From Globodera rostochiensis (Eukaryota; Nematoda; Chromadorea; Rhabditida; Heteroderidae): a stretch of DNA of 64,000 nt. The notes below the pieces were generated by a model. It made no database searches. It was not told where the DNA came from and worked only from the letters and a program-made list of their open reading frames with translations. Each line of letters opens with the position of its first letter. Within the stretch, counting starts at the first letter, position 1. The DNA lies in contig JAEVLN010000004.1 in NCBI GenBank assembly GCA_018350325.1, positions 3,286,001 to 3,350,000 on the forward strand, given 5' to 3'. This document shows, in pieces, positions 58,501 to 64,000 of the stretch. Both the position numbers and the translations under genes were made by a program.

Positions 58501-58933
58501 CGGGCATAGAGAAGCATTGGTACATGGCGTCTCCTTTCCGTGTTCATAACAGAACCCTTTTATTTAAAAAGCATTTAGTGCATTTCAGAGCAACAACTTG
58601 GGCACTCAGCAGCGCCAAAGAGATGGAAAGTCCGGCAGAAACAATGTTCAACGCGAGCATGACGACCACCAGCGGAAGCCAGGAAACGGAGTTGCACTCA
58701 AAAGGATTATGAACAATGAATATGGCCACGGAGATGAGCACCCTAAATTTTAAATTCTTATTGCATGCACTTTGTTCTTCAGATCTTTACCATGCCCCTC
58801 GAGCAAACAGATCGGTCAGCCCAGGGAAAACGAAATCATCACTGAAGGCAAAAAGAATCAAATACAACCAACACGCGTCAAACATTCACCTGGCGATGTT
58901 CCAGTGACGGCCGAAAGCTTGCAGAGAAGGCAT
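55599..58933 (-). CDS. sn-1-specific diacylglycerol lipase (DAGL alpha-like)
   Basis: Exons: 58933-58890, 58841-58791, 58742-58598, 58556-58442, 58402-58354, 58297-58159, 58107-57904, 57806-57610, 57478-57453 (doubtful), 57368-about 57245, 57198-57039, 56925-56794, 56716-56448, 56264-56149, 55977-55879, 55745-55599. N-terminal RHWNIASDDFVFPGL and four membrane segments match DAGLA. A regulatory region follows (SDIIAGLLLLVHSP, AVYGWPFYVLTN, VADNCCSCH). The lipase-3 fold has VDDKTRAVVIAIRG, VHKGMLRGARRY, the nucleophile elbow VVCGHSLGGGIGS, and CYAFAPPGPVIS. The tail has PPGHLLHLAYNDE and FYEIQ. The enzyme makes 2-arachidonoylglycerol-type lipids from diacylglycerol at the plasma membrane. Intron 11 begins with GC at 57038. 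Exon 9 to 10 is out of phase. The C-terminus may extend further (see spacer), since AAAGC at the end could be a GC donor. Confidence 0.9.
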
Positions 58934-59881
58934 TTACAGGCAGACAATCACAATGTTCTCACTAAAGTTGGAGGTAATACATTTTTGTAGCACTCCGTCC
59001 ATTCAAAACGTTTTCTATTTTGAGAATCAGTAAAATTTCTCCAAAAGAAATGGCTAGTTCTTCGATAAGGACAGGTTCCGCCGAATGACCGACTTAACAC
59101 GGGCGCCGAGTTGGTCATGACGAAGTGTAGATGGACACCGAATGATCGCCCCAAGATTGGAGGTCCCCAAATTATTGCTTAAGGCAAAAGATATATACAC
59201 TATGCTCTCAATGACAGCATTTCAATTGGAAAATAGCAATTTATTTTTCTTGAGTTTAAAATTGTTTTTTTTGCCATAAATGCAAATAAAAGGACATTTA
59301 AATGCTTGTAACGTTAAAATATTATTAATATTATGCAAAAATTTGTGACATCACTTTTGGTTTGGACAAGGTAAAGAAGTGCAAAAATAGGAGGAGGAAT
59401 GTGAGCTGAAATGGGAACACATTTAGCATTTTTGATGACGAGACCGGGTCCTAATTGGCTAGAGGAATGTAGGACAAAAGAACAAGGTGATCCGATGGGC
59501 GGGGTGGGAGAGCGGACGGACGGATGACTTGGAAGAAAAAATAGGAAAAATTGAATGACGATGTGCTCGCAATCGCAAGTGTGGCCTCTTTTGTTTACGT
59601 GATTAGACAATTTGAAAAATGGGAAACTTTCTTTGGGCATCCGCCGATCGGCCGGCAGACGGAGGCAGAGTGAATGATCTGCATGCATATTTTTCCTCGT
59701 GGAGGTTACAGACCCGTAACACGCGCAGAAACTAATGTTTTTCACCAGTAAAATGGGAATTCCATAAATAAAAAGTAGATAAGATATCACTCTGCCTAAC
59801 TCTGGGATCAATTGTAATTGCCTTCCGAAAGAGAATTCTCCTTCTTTGTATGGCATTTCAGTCAGCACAGACCCTTCCTTC
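58934..59881. other. Intergenic, no supported gene
   Basis: A 184-residue minus frame (59314-59868) has no recognisable domain and a mixed hydrophobic/serine composition. It may be 3' untranslated sequence of the glutamine-rich gene upstream of it. Nothing else stands out. Confidence 0.45.
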
Positions 59882-61612
59882 TTAAAAACGCCGCACCACT
59901 CTGGTCTCGTCGTGCGCGTACAGCGGTTTGGCCATTGGTGACGGCTGTCGCGTTCTGCTCCCGCTTGTGCCAGCCGACGGATCCTGCCGCTCTTCCTCCG
60001 CCGCTGCCGGGTTCGTCGTTGATCGTCTGCGTCTCTGCTGCTGTTGTAAGTGCCGTTGCTGCTGCAAAGCCGAAGTCGTCCTATTCGCCATCCTTACACC
60101 ACCGTTTCTGCCACAACTTGGTGAACCAACGACGGCATCAACTCTTCCTCCTCTGCCGCTGATGTTCTCCTCCCCGTCATAATCCGGGGGTGGGCAGTAG
60201 TACGGCAGGCGGGAAGGCACCCGTTGCTTTTCTTCCGCCGTACGAAATCGTTGATGATCATTGTGGTGATGTCGTTCTGGTGCTTCTGCTGCTACTGATG
60301 GTGCGTAGTTATGGCGATTCTGTTGTTGTTGCAGTGCCGATGCATTTTCGTTCTCCGCCTCCACCGAAATGTACGTGACGTTGTTGGCCGCCCTATGAAC
60401 CCGGTGACGGCCTCCGCTGATTCCATCGCCCTCGGATCGCTGTTGTCTGTGCTGGGCAGGGAATGCCGATGAGTAAAAAGTATTTTGCTTGGCATTTGTT
60501 TTTTTTGATGTGAAAATTTATCGTTCTTCTTTGTTCGAATAATGCGCGTTCTTCAGTGAACTGTAAATATTTCACCTCCGGCGCTGGGTACATGTTGACG
60601 CCAAATAGTTGCTGTTCATGTTGCTGTTGCAGCTGCGGCGATCGCTGCTCGGCCGCGCCCTCCCCTCGCCGCACCTGCCGTTGCTGTTGTGGTGCAATCG
60701 ACGGAGTGCTCTTCAGCGAGCTGGACCTCGGTTGCGGCAACTTGCTGGGCAGTGGCATCTTTTTGTTCTCTCTACCAACACCTCCTCCATCATTGTTGCT
60801 GTTGTTTAGACCGCTGATCATCACCATTCCTGAAATTCGATTTCCATGACTCGAAATCTGCTCTGACAAGCGCCAAAGACATTGGACTCTACCTGACGAG
60901 GTCTGTTTAAACTGTTGCTTATGAGGTAAACTCTGTGGCACGGTATTGTCGTAACCGTGTTGACGATGATGCAATGCGGTGGAGAGAGAATTATTCCGTT
61001 CCACCGGAACATGCACATCTAAACACAATGATGATATGGCATAAGTTGATGAAAATTACCACCGCACTCCTCAACATGTGGCTGATATTGTTCATCTTGC
61101 TGGGATTTCTGCTTGGCACCGCGCGGACCCACCCGAACAAATCCGTCCTCGTCCGGCACTGGAGGCGGCCGCTGGATTCTGTGCTTTGTGGAGCCAACTC
61201 GGCGCAGAAACGGCTCCACAGGAGGGCCCACAACGGCAGATGAAGCTTGCAGTTTCAACACCAGCTCTGTAAGAAGTCGATGTCGTCGCATCCGCGCAAT
61301 GACTGTTGTTCACCTTCATATTATCTGCAGCCGTCCCGCGGAAGCGACTATCCTTTAACTAAAATGCACAAAGGGAACCGCGTGAATCACAATATACTTT
61401 AGGGACAGCCGGTCTACCTTCAACGATCCCGGACGGCTTCCACTGGCATTGTCTCCATGCAGCGCTTGAGGGGCTGAAGAGGATGGAATGCCCGCAGAAG
61501 CTGCCGATGGTTGACTCTGATGCTGCTGTTGGAGGCGGGAAGAAGCGAGAGCGGAAATGATCTTCTGGTGGTTGGCGGGCGGAATGTGCTGTGTGTGGTG
61601 GCGACGGACCAT
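59882..61612 (-). CDS. Glutamine-rich low-complexity protein of unknown function
   Basis: Exons: 61612-61418, 61358-61314, 61264-61060, 61018-60893, 60829-60576, 60451-59882, all with GT-AG introns and consistent phase, giving 464 residues. I do not recognise a family. The sequence is disordered throughout. There is a His/Gln/Ser N-terminus, a central PPPVPDEDGFVRVGPRG segment with mixed charge, a KMPLPSKLPQPRSSSLKST proline/serine patch, several poly-Q stretches, a YYCPPPDYDGEE motif, and a basic C-terminus ending VVRRF. No signal peptide or membrane helix is apparent. PPPVPDEDGFV and PPPDY could be SH3/WW-type ligands. An adaptor or nuclear regulator is possible; there is no direct evidence. 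Confidence 0.72.
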
Positions 61613-62241
61613 TGGCGATCGGCCGGTGACCGCTGAAGATTTTGATTTTCAGTCCGGAAATTCTAAATCCTCTATTTTCAGCTAACTAATCCATCCCATT
61701 GGGTAAAACTGTAACTAACAAATAAATGCACGTTAAAAGGCACGGACACAAAAGTTCTGAAAATGCCGGATAACCGTGGGACAGTAAAGGAAAAGAAGTA
61801 AATCAACGCAGAATTCGAATCAATTAAACGACAAAAGTGCACAATACTACAACCAATTCAACACAGAAAGGCATAAAAAATTTGTTCAAATTTAAAGTTG
61901 TCTCAGTCTCCCCCTCATCCGTGATGGTGGCCGACAGAATCGTCTCTACGCATTGCAATAATATTGGACTGGGCACTGATTGAGTCTGGCAAAAAAAAGC
62001 GTGGGCTTGACTTAGCACAAGACGGCACATCACATCATCACAACATAAAGCGGAGATCGGCATTTCGATATGTTCGGAGAATTTGTTTTTGTTCCCGCGA
62101 TTGTGGTTACTTTAAAACTCACAGAAAGTCTCAAACGAGAGTCTCGACAATACCGATCTTCAATTAAATATATAAAATATAAATATATTGAGAAGAACCA
62201 CCAAACCCGCAAAATGAGTCGGGTGAAGTCATTAAATTTCA
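61613..62241. other. Spacer between RabGAP and Q-rich genes
   Basis: About 630 bp of AT-rich sequence between the stop of the TBC gene and the start of the Q-rich gene on the same strand. No coding exon is supported. Confidence 0.6.
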
Positions 62242-63909
62242 CTAATTATAACGAGCTAAAATGAAGGGTATTTTGTACCGACTGCCAAAAAATGCGCAAA
62301 ACAAACAATTTGCTCGGGAGCAACGGCTGTACACGGAGTCAATGTCCGACCGGATGTCCATCATCGAACGCGTCAGAATAGGCCCCAAAGGCTTTGTTGG
62401 TAATTCGGCGGTCGCGTTCGGATTCGGCGGAGCCGGAATGGCCATTCGATCGTTCTGAAAAGAATAACAAAAAAAATCGTAAAAAAAGAGCACCTGCAAT
62501 CGTTTTAGACATTCACCCAAGGATTCCATCACCGTATCGTCCGGGAAGCCAAAATCGTTCGCTAACGATGTTTGGATGAACTCCATGAAGTCCTCGACAC
62601 TAAATCTTACTATCCTCTCTGAATTTGGGGCAAATTGTTAACAGAATCACAAAGCTAGTAAAAAAGGTCCACTTCTGTGCATTTTAACGATGTTATAGGC
62701 CATCGCGATGAGAATGCTTTCACCGAAATAGAGAAACACATCCCAAAGGCGAAGTGCCAACGGAAAGGGCACGCGGTCGAGGAAGCAGCCGAACCACCTG
62801 GAGCAGAACAGAGCGGGAGAAAATAAAAGCAATAAAACCATAAATCTTTTAAATCTTCCTACCACTTAGTCAGGTAAATTGGCGGAATGCCCATGTTGTC
62901 CTTAAATTTTGGAATATAATGTTTTGAAAAATGCTGTCCAACCAAATGCCTTTTGACGCGCGGCAAATATTTCAGCACCACTTTGTCGTAATGGTTCTGA
63001 AAGCGCTGCAGCTTTGGGAAGCCGGGCACAAAAAATCCTTAAAAATGATAATCCCCATTAAAAATTCAAAACAAAAAGTCACCATGCATTCCGTACTTTC
63101 GGTTGACCAACAACCCGTGCAGGGACCAGAATGCCTCCTCCTCGTCCATGTACATCAGAAAAAGCGCGGCGATCTGACTCATACCTGAAACATAATTGCT
63201 CTAAATCAATTTATCCACAAATCTTCAAAATTTACCTTGGCAATAACCCACTTCCGTGTTAAGCATTGCGTAGGCGGTAAGAACATTAAAAAGGGAGCGT
63301 TGTCTAAAAAGGGAATTATAAAATTGCGAAAGCTTCGGACATTTTAATTATTTTTGATTAAAACAATCCTAAGAGTGCCCACTTCACATCGTAGCGACGC
63401 CGGAAGGCCAAATTGTCCCGGTAGGTTCGGTTGATGTCCAAGTCGATCTGTTTGATGTCCTTAGAGACGAGCCGAGCCCGCGCCAACAACTCATTGTACA
63501 GATTGTCCCGCGAGTTGGCTTTCATCACATCAGCACCGATTAGACGCTTCCAAATCTGAAAACCCAAAATTTAGAACAATTTTTGGTGAAAATTAAACTC
63601 AAAAAACCTTCTGGATTAACAAATTCCTTAAGTACCTATGCCATTTCCAAAACTGCAAAGGACTCACCACCAATCGGAGCGTGTCCGGCACTCCCTTCCA
63701 CATCCGTTCCGCCAACTTGGCCGGATGCCTAGTCCAAATTGAAAATTAAGCTCATGTTTCAAACTGAATGCCCATAGAGAGAATCGCAAAAATAAAGCGT
63801 AAATTACCGTTGCTCCCACTCCTTCAGCATCCTCAGCCACTTCTGTTCCCGCCTCAACTCTTTCTGCACTCTCTTCTGCTCCTCCGTTTGTTCGAGTGTC
63901 AATTTTTTG
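62242..63909 (-). CDS. TBC-domain RabGAP, USP6NL/RN-tre type, 5' end outside window
   Basis: Exons: 63909-63808, 63728-63668, 63555-63383, 63303-63236, 63184-63083, 63037-62943, 62900-62863, 62797-62673, 62609-62494, 62454-62242, all in phase. The order follows human USP6NL: ELRREQKWLRMLKEWEQR, WKGVPDTLRLVIWKRLIG, DIKQIDLDINRTYRDN (catalytic Arg finger), TEVGYCQGMSQIAALFLMYM (Gln finger in YCQG), HGFFVPGFPKLQRFQ, WWFGCFLDRVPFPLALRLWD, FMEFIQTSLANDFGF, and after the domain KPLGPIL. Both catalytic fingers are intact, so it should stimulate GTP hydrolysis by a Rab; RN-tre acts on Rab5/Rab43-type GTPases in endocytosis and Golgi traffic. A further upstream exon may lie at 63963-64000 (SEEILRIFK) but phase is uncertain. 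The C-terminal tail is short compared with vertebrate USP6NL. Confidence 0.92.
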
Positions 63910-64000
63910 CTGCAAATTCAATTAAATTATAAACGAAAATTGATGAAAAAAGGAAAGGCAGAACTTTTAAAAATTCTCAAAATCTCCTCAGAAAGAGCAA

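Noticed and set aside
59314..59868. 184-residue minus frame upstream of DAG lipase
   Set aside because: No domain, no acceptor/donor logic; probably untranslated or intergenic.
1..64000. Prokaryote-style operon, phage or plasmid system
   Set aside because: All recognisable genes are intron-rich metazoan families; there are no ribosome-binding sites or compact same-strand gene runs.

Overview
Eukaryotic, almost certainly nematode, DNA of moderate GC. Genes are split into many small exons (25-570 bp) by short AT-rich introns that mostly end in TTTCAG or TTTTAG. One gene encodes a ground-like (GRL) protein, a nematode-restricted hedgehog-related family. At least eight of roughly 170 modelled introns begin with GC instead of GT. 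Elevated GC-AG splicing is reported for potato cyst nematodes (Globodera), so a cyst-forming or other tylenchid plant parasite is my best guess. That placement is inference.

All gene models below come from reading splice sites, codon phase and family motifs by eye; no homology search was run. Seventeen genes are supported. From left to right: an R3-type receptor tyrosine phosphatase ectodomain (minus; 3' part runs off the left edge); a 4.4 kb low-complexity desert; a single-LIM protein (plus); a 48-bp tandem array; CFAP20 (minus) and FAM50 (plus), divergent; an FMRFamide-receptor-like GPCR (minus); a G-rich desert; YIPF1/2 and ZRANB2 (both minus, 314 bp apart, a possible operon); an alpha-1,3-fucosyltransferase (plus); a ground-like protein (minus); a second class A GPCR (plus); a rootletin-like coiled coil (plus); SKP2 (minus) with a hAT-type MITE in an intron; a HORMA-domain meiotic protein (plus); the TRPML channel CUP-5 (minus); diacylglycerol lipase (minus); a glutamine-rich orphan (minus); and a TBC-domain RabGAP of the USP6NL/RN-tre type (minus; 5' end off the right edge).

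The genes do not form one pathway. Loose themes are membrane traffic and lysosome/Golgi function (YIPF, CUP-5, TBC, fucosyltransferase), signalling (RPTP, two GPCRs, DAG lipase), cilium/centrosome (rootletin, CFAP20), RNA/nuclear (FAM50, ZRANB2) and cell cycle/meiosis (SKP2, HORMA). Gaps carry poly-C/poly-G tracts, G-rich minisatellites and small DNA transposons rather than extra genes. Several otherwise good models have isolated one-base frame breaks, in one case beside a homopolymer, which suggests base-level assembly errors more than pseudogenes. I see no CRISPR array, rRNA, convincing tRNA or prokaryote-like cluster.
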